From Pseudobdellovibrionaceae bacterium (GTDB lineage: Bacteria; Bdellovibrionota; Bdellovibrionia; Bdellovibrionales; UBA1609), in contig JABJQG010000061.1 in the NCBI GenBank assembly GCA_018663505.1, positions 1-64,000 of the forward strand: a stretch of 64,000 bases of DNA, given 5' to 3'. This document shows, piece by piece, positions 27,030 to 34,993 of the stretch. The first letter of the stretch is position 1. Each line of letters starts with the position of its first letter. The position numbers and the translations under genes were made by a program. The notes beneath the pieces are model-generated. The model was not told the DNA's origin. It did not search any database and worked only from the letters and a program-made list of their open reading frames with translations.

Positions 27030-27086
27030 TCTAGCTTGCCCATAGTGCTCACAAAACCATCCAAAAATACCGACAAATACAGGGTA

Positions 27087-27103
27087 TTGGCCCTAAAATT
27101 GCT
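27087..27103 (+). promoter_or_regulatory. Sigma-54 promoter
   Basis: TTGGCCCTAAAATTGCT carries GG and GC separated by exactly 10 bases and matches the consensus YTGGCACGrNNNTTGCW except at two positions. The predicted start of transcription is near 27113, leaving about 20 bases before the ATG at 27134, enough for the GGGAGAG ribosome site. Confidence 0.75.
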
Positions 27104-27133
27104 TTTATTATACAAAGGGGCGGGAGAGAAATT

Positions 27134-28843
27134 ATGAAGCTTAAAATGTTCAAGACTAAGACAGTTGCATATAAGTGGCTTTACAGTGGTGTTTTATTGG
27201 CTCTGTTGGTGGTTGGTGGTGTTGGTGAGGTTTTTGGAGCTGAGGATACTGCGCCAGTGTGTTCAGAGAAAAGGGCTAATTGTGCTGATGGGTATGGCCT
27301 GCATTTAAAAAGTGATGGAAAAGTTTGTGAACTTGATTACAAGAAGTATCAAGGGAAAATATTAGAAGGCGACAAAGTAATACCGCCTGAAGTACTTACA
27401 AAATATAGAAAATGTGTGAATAAGGAAAATAATAAAAAAGAAACGCCAGAGGCCTGTAAAGACGCTATCAAGGATTACCAAGATGCTAAAGGAAAGTTTG
27501 ATTCGTCTTGTGAGGATACCTCCAATGTATCTATTTGTGTTGAGGATATTTTAAGTTGTAGAAAGAAAATAGGCTTAGTTGTTGGTGATGAAGAAGAAGA
27601 TGACGATGAAGACGACGATGATAATGATGATGATGATGATGAAACTATAAAAGAATTGCGGAGTTCAAAATCCTGCAAGCGGTTATCTTCTGACGGTATT
27701 AAAGAATTAAAAGCAGAGATCAAAAAAGATAAAGGCAAGATTGATGATTTAGAAGAGAAGATTAATAAGGTTAAAGATGATATAAGTAAATCCAATGAAA
27801 AGTACGATGGACTGATTAAACAGGCTAATCTCGATTTAAAAAAATTAAATGATGATCAAAAATCTTTAAGCACAGAGTTGGAAGGTGCCTTCCTTGGTTT
27901 AGGAGAAGAGCTTGGGAAAGCAGAAAGAGATATTCAAAATGCTATTTCTCAGACGCAGATACAAATTTCTGCAGGATATAATAAAATTCAAAAGTTGTCT
28001 GTGGATCACACTAATAAGATATTGGAACTTAGACAGTCCTGTCGAGTAGAGGCTCAAAAAAAATTAGATGAACAGATTAGAGTTTATAAAACTGCAAAAC
28101 AGCAGCAACATCAGACATCAGTGGCTGCTGTTCGCTTAAAAACAGCATTAACCACAGGCAAAGGTAATTATGGAAATGTTTTTACTAAATATAAAAATAG
28201 CCAAAAAAGAAAGTGTTTAACGGATGCCGCCTTAAGCATCAAAATATTGCAAAATAGTTTAAATCACCAAAAGAAAACCATTGAAGAGGAGATCTCTTTT
28301 TTGAAAAAAAATATTGAGTCACAGCAACAACAAAGAAGAGAAAATAATACTAAAGTGGGGAGTAAAAGAGGCTTTATTGAAAAGCAACATATAGAAAAGG
28401 TGAATAGGAAGTATGAAGAAATTAATGCTAAACATGAAGAGATCAAAAAATTACAAATGGATAAATTAGCTAAGTCTAGCGTCAATGCGGACGGCCGTGG
28501 TCCTATGAATACTTTGAATATTTATAAGGATAAATTACAGACCCTAACTACCGCGGTTGCTACTAAAGATCTACGAATGCAGGAAATGAATCCTAACGGA
28601 GACTTACATTCCACAGAGATAGGCTCCACAGAAAAGGCAATGCAAAAATTTGCTGCATTAACTGAAACTCTAAGAACAGGAATGGGAACGTGTGGGTGCG
28701 ATGATAATCGGTCTAGAAACTTATTTACAAAAGCCGGATTATTGTATCAGGAGTTTTCTGAGGAGAATCCTTACTGTATTAATGAGGGTACAGTAGCTAA
28801 CCCTGTTTGGAGAGTTAAGACAGAGTCTGAAAAGGCAAATTGA
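27134..28843 (+). CDS. Exported coiled-coil protein with poly-acidic segment
   Basis: The 569-residue product has a signal peptide ending near EVFGA. The N-terminal third contains about ten cysteines, suggesting disulfides. A run of Asp/Glu (about residues 150-170) follows, then a long heptad-rich region (about 185-450) predicted to be coiled coil, and a C-terminal part with CGC and EENPYC segments. I recognise no family. It lies behind a near-consensus sigma-54 promoter and is convergent with the ATPase gene 9 bp away. Its composition suggests a periplasmic or surface structural protein. Confidence 0.7.
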   Translation: MKLKMFKTKTVAYKWLYSGVLLALLVVGGVGEVFGAEDTAPVCSEKRANCADGYGLHLKSDGKVCELDYKKYQGKILEGDKVIPPEVLTKYRKCVNKENNKKETPEACKDAIKDYQDAKGKFDSSCEDTSNVSICVEDILSCRKKIGLVVGDEEEDDDEDDDDNDDDDDETIKELRSSKSCKRLSSDGIKELKAEIKKDKGKIDDLEEKINKVKDDISKSNEKYDGLIKQANLDLKKLNDDQKSLSTELEGAFLGLGEELGKAERDIQNAISQTQIQISAGYNKIQKLSVDHTNKILELRQSCRVEAQKKLDEQIRVYKTAKQQQHQTSVAAVRLKTALTTGKGNYGNVFTKYKNSQKRKCLTDAALSIKILQNSLNHQKKTIEEEISFLKKNIESQQQQRRENNTKVGSKRGFIEKQHIEKVNRKYEEINAKHEEIKKLQMDKLAKSSVNADGRGPMNTLNIYKDKLQTLTTAVATKDLRMQEMNPNGDLHSTEIGSTEKAMQKFAALTETLRTGMGTCGCDDNRSRNLFTKAGLLYQEFSEENPYCINEGTVANPVWRVKTESEKAN

Positions 28844-28852
28844 GAATAAAGC

Positions 28853-29992
28853 TTAAACCAAGCCAACTTCCTTACAAAATTTAATAAAGGGGAGTACTCG
28901 AATACCGTTCTCAGGAGAATAGTCTTTTTTCTGTTTATGAACCTGGTAAAACATTGGGATTCTAGTGCGCTGCTTAAAATAATAGATATTTTTTGAGACA
29001 CTTTTTTCTCCTGTTTTGCACTCCACAGCAAAAATAGGCTTCTTATTCTTTAGGACTACGAAATCAATTTCTCTCTTATCTGTATCTCTTAAAAAGCGTA
29101 GTTCCATATTTTCACCTTCTGTATCTTCAATGAAATGACAGTATTTAAGTAAATGTGAGGCCACTATGTTTTCAAATCGACTCCCTTCGTCTTCACAGCT
29201 ACTCCAATCCCAAAGATATAGCTTGCGTTCTTTTTTTACGGCTCTGATTTTAGGTGGTCCAAAGGGTGAAATGCGAAAGCAGAAATAAGTTTGTTCTAGA
29301 ATTTTTATCCAGTTATCTATGGTTCTAAAATTGAATTCTAAGTCTTCAGCCAATGACTGCACGGATAATGGAGAGCCTACTTTAGAGGGAAGGAGCTCGG
29401 CCAGACTCTCTATACTTGAATATTCTCTTAAATTCTCTAGGCTTCTGATGTCGTCTTGAACCAACCGGTATAGGCGCTCTCGTTGCCACAGCTTCCAATC
29501 CTTAGTTGAGGCCGATAGAAATGGTTCTGGGAATCCACCAAATTTCAAAAGTTGTTCAAAATCATTCTGTGATTTGATCTTAAGTTCAGAGACTGAGAAA
29601 GGGTGTAGACGTAAATAACGGTAGCGACCCATAAGTGAATCACCGCCTCTTCGATAATGGTCTAAACGGGCTGAGCCTGTAACTATAAATTTTTTTAGAT
29701 CCTTATTTTTATCATAAAATCCTTTTACTAGTGATCTCCAGTTTTTATATTTATGAATTTCATCAAGAATAATTAAATTCGAGTGTGGTAGCTCGCCATT
29801 TTTGATTTTTTTCTTTGAATGTAAATCATCCCAATTTAAGTAGGCGGGGTTATTGAGTCTAGAATTGTTAAGGAAGCTAAGGCTTAATGTTGTTTTTCCC
29901 ACTTGTCTTGGGCCACCTATGAAGACCATTTTTTTATTTAAAAATTCACCAATAGTTGTTTTTAAGTATCTTAATTTCAAAACAGTCTCCAT
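28853..29992 (-). CDS. AAA_14/DUF4143 family ATPase
   Basis: The 379-residue product has Walker A GGPRQVGKTTLS near residue 27, Walker B LIILDEIHKY, a sensor segment FIVTGSARLDHYRRGGDSL, a winged-helix part, and a C-terminal DUF4143 domain with a nuclease-like core (KREIDFVVLKNKKPIFAVECK). Proteins of this kind are widespread orphan ATPases of uncertain role, often near mobile or defence genes. The start codon lies at the edge of a 70-bp double palindrome that occupies the place of a normal ribosome site, so expression may be leaderless or controlled by that element. Confidence 0.88.
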   Translation of the reverse strand: METVLKLRYLKTTIGEFLNKKMVFIGGPRQVGKTTLSLSFLNNSRLNNPAYLNWDDLHSKKKIKNGELPHSNLIILDEIHKYKNWRSLVKGFYDKNKDLKKFIVTGSARLDHYRRGGDSLMGRYRYLRLHPFSVSELKIKSQNDFEQLLKFGGFPEPFLSASTKDWKLWQRERLYRLVQDDIRSLENLREYSSIESLAELLPSKVGSPLSVQSLAEDLEFNFRTIDNWIKILEQTYFCFRISPFGPPKIRAVKKERKLYLWDWSSCEDEGSRFENIVASHLLKYCHFIEDTEGENMELRFLRDTDKREIDFVVLKNKKPIFAVECKTGEKSVSKNIYYFKQRTRIPMFYQVHKQKKDYSPENGIRVLPFIKFCKEVGLV

Positions 29993-30058
29993 GAGTATAT
30001 TGTAGTTGACTACAGTATACTCATGAGTGTTTTGTAGTCAACTACAATATACTCATGG
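29989..30058. repeat. 70-bp inverted repeat of two tandem 34-bp palindromes
   Basis: The 35-base arms pair at 32 positions. Each half is itself a palindrome: the cores TGTAGTTGACTACA (30001-30014) and TGTAGTCAACTACA (30033-30046) are flanked by GAGTATA/TATACTC. The left end covers the start codon of the ATPase gene. It may be an operator pair, or a folded RNA hiding the translation start. Confidence 0.9.
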
Positions 30059-30130
30059 AGGAAATGGGCTAACATAATCGGCGGGCACATCTTTATTTGA
30101 GACTATGGGCCAAGGCTTGGAATTGCCTTG

Positions 30131-30165
30131 ATCACCCCCAATTTTACGGTAAAAATGGGGGTGAT
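30131..30165. repeat. Stable hairpin without T-run
   Basis: ATCACCCCCA pairs perfectly with TGGGGGTGAT, and an inner A-T stem extends it to about 16 bp. No T-run follows on either strand, so it is not a classical terminator. Confidence 0.55.
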
Positions 30166-30253
30166 GTATACAAGAAATCCGACACCACATCACTCTGGTA
30201 TAATTTTTAGTTAGAAATGTTTAAATTGTTGTAGTTAGAAAAAGGCAAAAAAA

Positions 30254-30418
30254 AAGGCTTTTGTAGGAGCATAAACTGTAAACCCAAGTTTATCAAAGTG
30301 GGTAACCATAATAACGACTTCAGGCTTCTCAAACAAGTAGAGCATGCTCACCATCGTCAGGGACGGTCCCCGGTATTGTGCTTGTAGGGTTTACTATATT
30401 TATGGCTACAAAAACCTT
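30254..30418 (+). ncRNA. Candidate structured RNA of about 165 nt
   Basis: The ends form a long interrupted helix: AAGG with CCTT, TTTTGTAG (30259-30266) with CTACAAAA (30406-30413), ATAAA with TTTAT, and GTAAACCC (30278-30285) with GGGTTTAC (30387-30394). Inside are smaller hairpins (ACCCA/TGGGT, ATCGTC/GACGGT). A TATAAT box at 30199-30204 could start the transcript. Size and a long closing stem recall 6S RNA, but I do not find decisive conserved bases. A miniature transposable element with terminal inverted repeats is an alternative. Confidence 0.4.
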
Positions 30419-30694
30419 ATACATATAATATATCAGAGCTTGTGCCCCCTTACAATAGGGCAAAACATCTAGTTTGATAAATATGTGAAATTATTTAATT
30501 AATAATTTTTTTATTCAGAATAATGCCATAGCTGGTATTTGTTAAATTCCATTAATTTTTTTTAAATTCTAAACGAATATCAATATCTTAGGAATTCTAT
30601 CCACAAAAATATAGGATTTTTAGCTGCTATAATTTGTGAAAAAATACTGCCTTTGTCCTGTAATATTTTGAGGCGGAGTTCCGATAAGTTTATT

Positions 30695-30910
30695 ATGGAT
30701 GTGCAATATTTAGATTTTATTTTTCCATTTATAGTCCTGTTTTACGGTTTTGTAATGACAGTGGTTTTGCATTCCGCAACCATGATGAAAATTGCTGAAG
30801 ATCGGTTTCCAGATTATTGGTTAAAGCGTTTTCGTTCGCACCAAACCCTGGGTCTTATTTGTTTGGTGGTAGGGGCCTTTTGGTCTTTACAGAATATTTG
30901 GGCTAATTAA
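30695..30910 (+). CDS. Small two-helix membrane protein
   Basis: The 71-residue product has two hydrophobic helices (FIFPFIVLFYGFVMTVVL and LGLICLVVGAFWSLQNIW) around a basic loop. I use the ATG at 30695; the frame extends to a TTG at 30653, and a GGCGGAG stretch lies between them. I recognise no family. It is followed by a 440-bp gene-free region before xseA. Confidence 0.55.
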   Translation: MDVQYLDFIFPFIVLFYGFVMTVVLHSATMMKIAEDRFPDYWLKRFRSHQTLGLICLVVGAFWSLQNIWAN

Positions 30911-30951
30911 GTTATTTGTTATTTTCAATTGAGAGCTGAACATCCTGATAA

Positions 30952-31121
30952 TCGAGGCTGGCCGCCTCGAGCTCCGCAATCTAATGGCATCGTGCCATTA
31001 GATCTTAAAAAAACAAACCTCCTATAAGAGCGCTAAAATCCATGGAAAACTGATTCATTTCTTTCAACAGATTCCCCCACACGACGTGGGGGAATTGCGG
31101 GTTTCAGGGCGGCAGCCCTGA
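30952..31121 (+). ncRNA. Cluster of four strong hairpins upstream of xseA
   Basis: Four perfect stems lie in 170 bases: 30952-30970 (TCGAGGC/GCCTCGA), 30979-31003 (11 bp, loop TCG), 31071-31095 (10 bp, ATTCCCCCAC arm) and 31104-31121 (TCAGGGC/GCCCTGA, loop GGCA). None is followed by a proper T-run. The GC-rich stems stand out in AT-rich DNA. It may be one structured RNA or a cluster of palindromic repeats. The rest of 31122-31351 holds the xseA leader and no gene. Confidence 0.4.
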
Positions 31122-31351
31122 TCTCTCATGGACGGAAAGGTTTCAAGGGCAGCACTCACCCCTAATCATAAACTGACGAGAAATTCGCCCCACGAAAAGT
31201 GTTGATTACCCTGTGGAAAACCTGATTTAGACGTTCAAATAATTTGAGGGGGTAGGAAGCCTCTGAAAACCATAAATATTCCTAAGGCGAAGCGGGTGGT
31301 TTAGGTGTTTCATATTGACACTTATAGAGGTGAAAGATAGGCTCCATCACC

Positions 31352-32836
31352 ATGAGTCAGATGGGTTTTAATTTTGGAGAAGTAGCAGAAGACAAAGCAG
31401 AAGAAGTTCCTTCTGCTGTTGCTGTGAAGGCTAAAAAATTTGTACCAACAAAAAAAACAAATAAAAACCTTAGTTCAGAAGTTCCTGTTGAGGGGTCCCC
31501 CCAACAAGAAGAAGCTAAAGTCCTTTCAGTATCTGATTTAAATAAAGAAATTAAAGGTATGCTAGAGGGCCGTTTTCCAAAGTTTTGGATAAAAGCTGAA
31601 ATTTCTAATTTTAAAGCTCACACTTCTGGCCATTTTTACTTTAGTTTAAAAGATGCAAAATCACAGATTAGTGCTGTGATGTTTAAGGGTGTGAATTCTA
31701 AATTAAAGTTCCGCCCAGAATCAGGTATGGAAGTGATGGTCCGTGGACGAGTCACTGTTTATGAGCCCCGTGGTAATTATCAAATTTTTTGTGAAAAAAT
31801 GGAGCCTGTTGGGGCAGGGGCCTTACAGATCGCTTTTGACCAATTAAAATCCAAGCTTCTTAAAGAGGGACTTTTTGATAGGACTATAAAAAAACAAATT
31901 CCAGATCTATGTACACGCATTGCCATTGTAACTTCACCCACAGGTGCTGCCATACGAGATATGATTCATGTGTTACATCGTCGTTTTAAGGGTGCCGAAA
32001 TTTTGGTAGTTCCAGCTATGGTTCAAGGACCAGTGGCTAAAACCAGTATTGTTCAGGGCATCCAAGCAGTAAATCGTATTCACCAGCAAAATCCATTTGA
32101 TGTTTTAATTGTGGGTCGTGGTGGTGGATCTGTAGAAGACCTTTGGGCTTTTAATGAAGAAATTGTGGCCCGAGCTATTGTGGCCTCAGAAGTTCCGGTA
32201 GTTTCAGCTGTGGGCCATGAGGTGGACTATACCATCTCTGATTTTGTAGCTGACCTTAGAGCGCCAACCCCTTCTGCAGCCGCAGAGGTTGTGGTTAAGA
32301 ACGTTGTGGATTTAAAAGATCGTCTTGGTTTTTATAAAAATCAAATGCGTTCGGTGATTGTGAATAAAATTGTTACTAAGAGACAAAATTTGAATCAGTT
32401 AAAACGTGACTTAGTAGACCCACAAAGAAAATTGCAGGATTTGGTTTTAAGATGTGACGAATTACTGACAAGTATGGAAAAGGTGATTCAGCAAAAAATT
32501 TCTAATAATAAAATGCAAGTACATTTAGCTGTGGAAAGAATGGGAACCCCACTGGATAGGTTAAAATTAGTTTGGCAGAGGCAACAGCAGTTAGCTTTGC
32601 GTTTAAGTCAGCTGATACAACAATCACTAAGGGTGCGAGGCGAGAGATTGAAACATAACATTTCCATGCTGGATTCTTTAAGTCCTTTAAAAGTATTAGA
32701 ACGTGGTTTTAGTTTAGTAAAATTAGAAGATAAAATTGTGCGTTCTTACAAAGATGTAAAAAAGGGCGATTTAATAACTATTAATTTACACCAGGGGCAA
32801 TTGACCTCTGAAGTTAAAGAGATCAAAAAGTCTTAA
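31352..32836 (+). CDS. xseA: Exodeoxyribonuclease VII large subunit
   Basis: The product is 494 residues. After a lysine-rich N-terminal extension of about 55 residues not usual in the family, the OB-fold begins (SVSDLNKEIKGML, FWIKAEISNFKAHTSGHFYF). The catalytic domain has IVTSPTGAAIRDM, the GRGGGSVEDLWAFNEE motif and VSAVGHEVDYTISDFVADLR followed by APTPSAAAE. A coiled-coil C-terminus follows. With XseB it degrades single-stranded DNA to oligonucleotides. It is first in an xseA-xseB-ispA operon with spacings of 11 and 2 bp. Confidence 0.96.
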   Translation: MSQMGFNFGEVAEDKAEEVPSAVAVKAKKFVPTKKTNKNLSSEVPVEGSPQQEEAKVLSVSDLNKEIKGMLEGRFPKFWIKAEISNFKAHTSGHFYFSLKDAKSQISAVMFKGVNSKLKFRPESGMEVMVRGRVTVYEPRGNYQIFCEKMEPVGAGALQIAFDQLKSKLLKEGLFDRTIKKQIPDLCTRIAIVTSPTGAAIRDMIHVLHRRFKGAEILVVPAMVQGPVAKTSIVQGIQAVNRIHQQNPFDVLIVGRGGGSVEDLWAFNEEIVARAIVASEVPVVSAVGHEVDYTISDFVADLRAPTPSAAAEVVVKNVVDLKDRLGFYKNQMRSVIVNKIVTKRQNLNQLKRDLVDPQRKLQDLVLRCDELLTSMEKVIQQKISNNKMQVHLAVERMGTPLDRLKLVWQRQQQLALRLSQLIQQSLRVRGERLKHNISMLDSLSPLKVLERGFSLVKLEDKIVRSYKDVKKGDLITINLHQGQLTSEVKEIKKS

Positions 32837-32847
32837 AGGAGATTATT

Positions 32848-33072
32848 ATGGACTTTGAAAAAAAATTAACACGTATGGAAAGCATAGTAGAGAATATGGA
32901 AAACTCGGACACCTCTTTGGAAGACTCCATAAAGCTTTTTGAAGAAGGTGTTCAACTTTCTAGAGATTGTCACAAGCAATTGAGTGAAGCTGAGCAGAAA
33001 GTTAAGGTTTTATTAAGTGCTGATCAAAGTGGAAATGCGGAGACCAAAGACTTCCAAACCGAAGGAGCTTAA
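32848..33072 (+). CDS. xseB: Exodeoxyribonuclease VII small subunit
   Basis: The 74-residue product shows the family pattern FEKKLTRMESIVENMEN, then LEDSIKLFEEGVQLSRDC and LSEAEQKV. AAAGGAG lies 7 bases before the ATG. XseB binds XseA and controls its activity. The stop is 2 bp before the ispA start. Confidence 0.95.
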   Translation: MDFEKKLTRMESIVENMENSDTSLEDSIKLFEEGVQLSRDCHKQLSEAEQKVKVLLSADQSGNAETKDFQTEGA

Positions 33073-33074
33073 GG

Positions 33075-33953
33075 GTGTTAGAGGCCTACACTGCTGAACT
33101 TTCTAAAATAGAAGTATTTATTGAATCTCACTTTCGTGAACGTAAAAGTGAGTTTTATGGAAAAAATAAAGAATTTCAAAAAATTGATTCTTTATTTGAG
33201 TCCATGCAGTATTCAGTGAAATCCGGTGGAAAAAGGTTTCGTCCTCTGCTCTCTATACTGACCTCCAAGGTTTTAGATAAAGATGTGGCAGATGTAATTC
33301 CTTTTGCGGTGGCTGTGGAGTTTATCCATACTTACTCTCTAATTCATGATGATCTACCTTGTATGGATGATGATGATTTAAGGCGAGGGCAGCCAAGTAA
33401 CCATAAAAAATTTGGTGAGGACATTGCTCTGCTGGCAGGCGACGCTTTACTTACGGAGGCTTTTTACCTGCTTTCAAAACATTATGGGGGAGCAAGGGCT
33501 GGTCAGTTGGCATTACTGCTTTCAGAAGCCATAGGTGCTACAGGCATGATTGGTGGCCAAATTCTTGATATTTTAAAAGTAGAGGGTCAAAAATCTAAAG
33601 AGCTTTTAGACGCCATTCATGAGTTAAAAACTGGAGCTCTTATTCGTGTATCTGTAGAAGGAGCCGCTGCTTGTTGTGGCTCTAATGTTGAAACACAAAA
33701 TAAGTTGAGACAGTTTGCTGCAAGTTTAGGTTTTGCTTTTCAATTAGCAGATGATGTTGATGACTATATGGAAAAAGGTGCGGAAAACACAAATTATGTA
33801 AACATTTTGGGTTTAGATTCCACACGAGAACTTCTGGAGTCAGTCACTCATAAGTCCTTAGGTTTTCTGGACGAACTCAAATTGTCATCACAGCCTTTAA
33901 AAGATATGGCTGAGTTTAATTTTCAGAGAATTGATCATAACTCTATTGGATAG
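33075..33953 (+). CDS. ispA: Polyprenyl (farnesyl/geranyl) diphosphate synthase
   Basis: The 292-residue enzyme carries the first Asp-rich motif in IHDDLPCMDDDDLRRG and the second in FQLADDVDDYMEKG, with KSGGKRFRP for IPP binding near the N-terminus. It condenses IPP with allylic diphosphates to farnesyl or geranylgeranyl diphosphate; chain length cannot be fixed by eye. GTG is the start, 2 bp after xseB. The gene usually next in such operons, dxs, is absent here. Confidence 0.93.
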   Translation: MLEAYTAELSKIEVFIESHFRERKSEFYGKNKEFQKIDSLFESMQYSVKSGGKRFRPLLSILTSKVLDKDVADVIPFAVAVEFIHTYSLIHDDLPCMDDDDLRRGQPSNHKKFGEDIALLAGDALLTEAFYLLSKHYGGARAGQLALLLSEAIGATGMIGGQILDILKVEGQKSKELLDAIHELKTGALIRVSVEGAAACCGSNVETQNKLRQFAASLGFAFQLADDVDDYMEKGAENTNYVNILGLDSTRELLESVTHKSLGFLDELKLSSQPLKDMAEFNFQRIDHNSIG

Positions 33954-34013
33954 AAAAAGGTTTTGAATCTGAGTGAGAGTGAATTATCCATGGGAAATCC
34001 AGGGGGAGTCGGA

Positions 34014-34985
34014 ATGTGTAAAAAAACAAGAGTGAGTTTGTTTACAGTACTAGCAGTTATGTTTTTAACCTCCTGCAGTCAGCTGGAGAGAAGAAGATCA
34101 TCTAAAGGGGTAAGAGGGGTTATAGATTCTCAGCAAGGAGTGACTTTTGATCAAAGCAACCAAGGGGAGGAGCTACCTGCTGAAGAGCTAGAGGCCAAGG
34201 AACCATTGCCTCCTCCAAAAGTAGGCTTAATTCTAGGGCCGGGAGGGATTAATACATTTGCCCACCTTGGTGTTATTAAAGAACTCAGTGAGAGCAAAGT
34301 GCCTATTGATATGATTGTGGGTATTGAATGGGGAGCACTTGTTGGGGCCCTTTATGCAAGTACTGGACAGATCCATAAAGCTCAGTGGGAGATTTATAAG
34401 CTGAAGGATTCTGATCTACCACAAAAAAGTATGTTTTCAAAAAAGCTCACGGCACAGAAAGTTCATCAGGTTTTAAAGAAATTTAGTTTTAAAAATATTA
34501 AAGCTAATGTTCAATTTTCTTGTCCTTCACAACTGATATATTCGGGATCATTAAAGTGGCAAAAGGGCCATAGCCTCTATGATAACACTAAAAGGTGTAT
34601 GGCTTTTCCTCCGGCCTTGGAATCTGAGGGGGGATGGGTGGCACAGCCCTTTTCATTAAAACAGTCCATAGATTATTTAAGATCAAGAGGGGCTCAAATT
34701 ATTATAATTTCAAATGTACTTGGAAATTCAGATATTTTAGATAGAAGTGTGGTTAAGGAAAATGTGAGTGCCGCAGTAATGTGGAACCAGGTTCGAAACA
34801 CTTACAATGAATTTCTTCAGCCAGAAAATCTAAAAGCTTTAGGCTATAAAGATGTATTTGTGGTACACTCATCTAGTATTAAAGGTCAAATTTATGATTT
34901 TTCTAAAAGAAAAACCATGGCTTTGAAGGGGCAAAGAGCGGCTCGCCCAGTTGTGGCAGCCATTATTGAACAATTCGGATTTTAG
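34014..34985 (+). CDS. Patatin-like lipoprotein lacking catalytic residues
   Basis: The start at ATG 34014 is supported by GGGGGAG 7 bases upstream. The signal peptide ends in LTSC (Cys21), so it is a lipoprotein. The fold signature is patatin-like: VGLILGPGGINTFAHLGVIK (oxyanion-loop region), then GIEWGALVGALYAS. The nucleophile elbow GxSxG reads GIEWG, with Glu in place of Ser, and the DG(G/A) motif reads EGGWVAQPF. Both catalytic positions are changed, so lipase activity is unlikely. It could be a structural or binding protein of the envelope. It lies between ispA and pepP, only 8 bp before pepP. Confidence 0.75.
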   Translation: MCKKTRVSLFTVLAVMFLTSCSQLERRRSSKGVRGVIDSQQGVTFDQSNQGEELPAEELEAKEPLPPPKVGLILGPGGINTFAHLGVIKELSESKVPIDMIVGIEWGALVGALYASTGQIHKAQWEIYKLKDSDLPQKSMFSKKLTAQKVHQVLKKFSFKNIKANVQFSCPSQLIYSGSLKWQKGHSLYDNTKRCMAFPPALESEGGWVAQPFSLKQSIDYLRSRGAQIIIISNVLGNSDILDRSVVKENVSAAVMWNQVRNTYNEFLQPENLKALGYKDVFVVHSSSIKGQIYDFSKRKTMALKGQRAARPVVAAIIEQFGF

Positions 34986-34993
34986 GGGCTAAT

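Noticed and set aside
27475-27795. Minus-strand serine-rich frame in the coiled-coil protein gene
   Set aside because: The serine run is the reverse of the Asp/Glu codon run; a shadow of the real gene.
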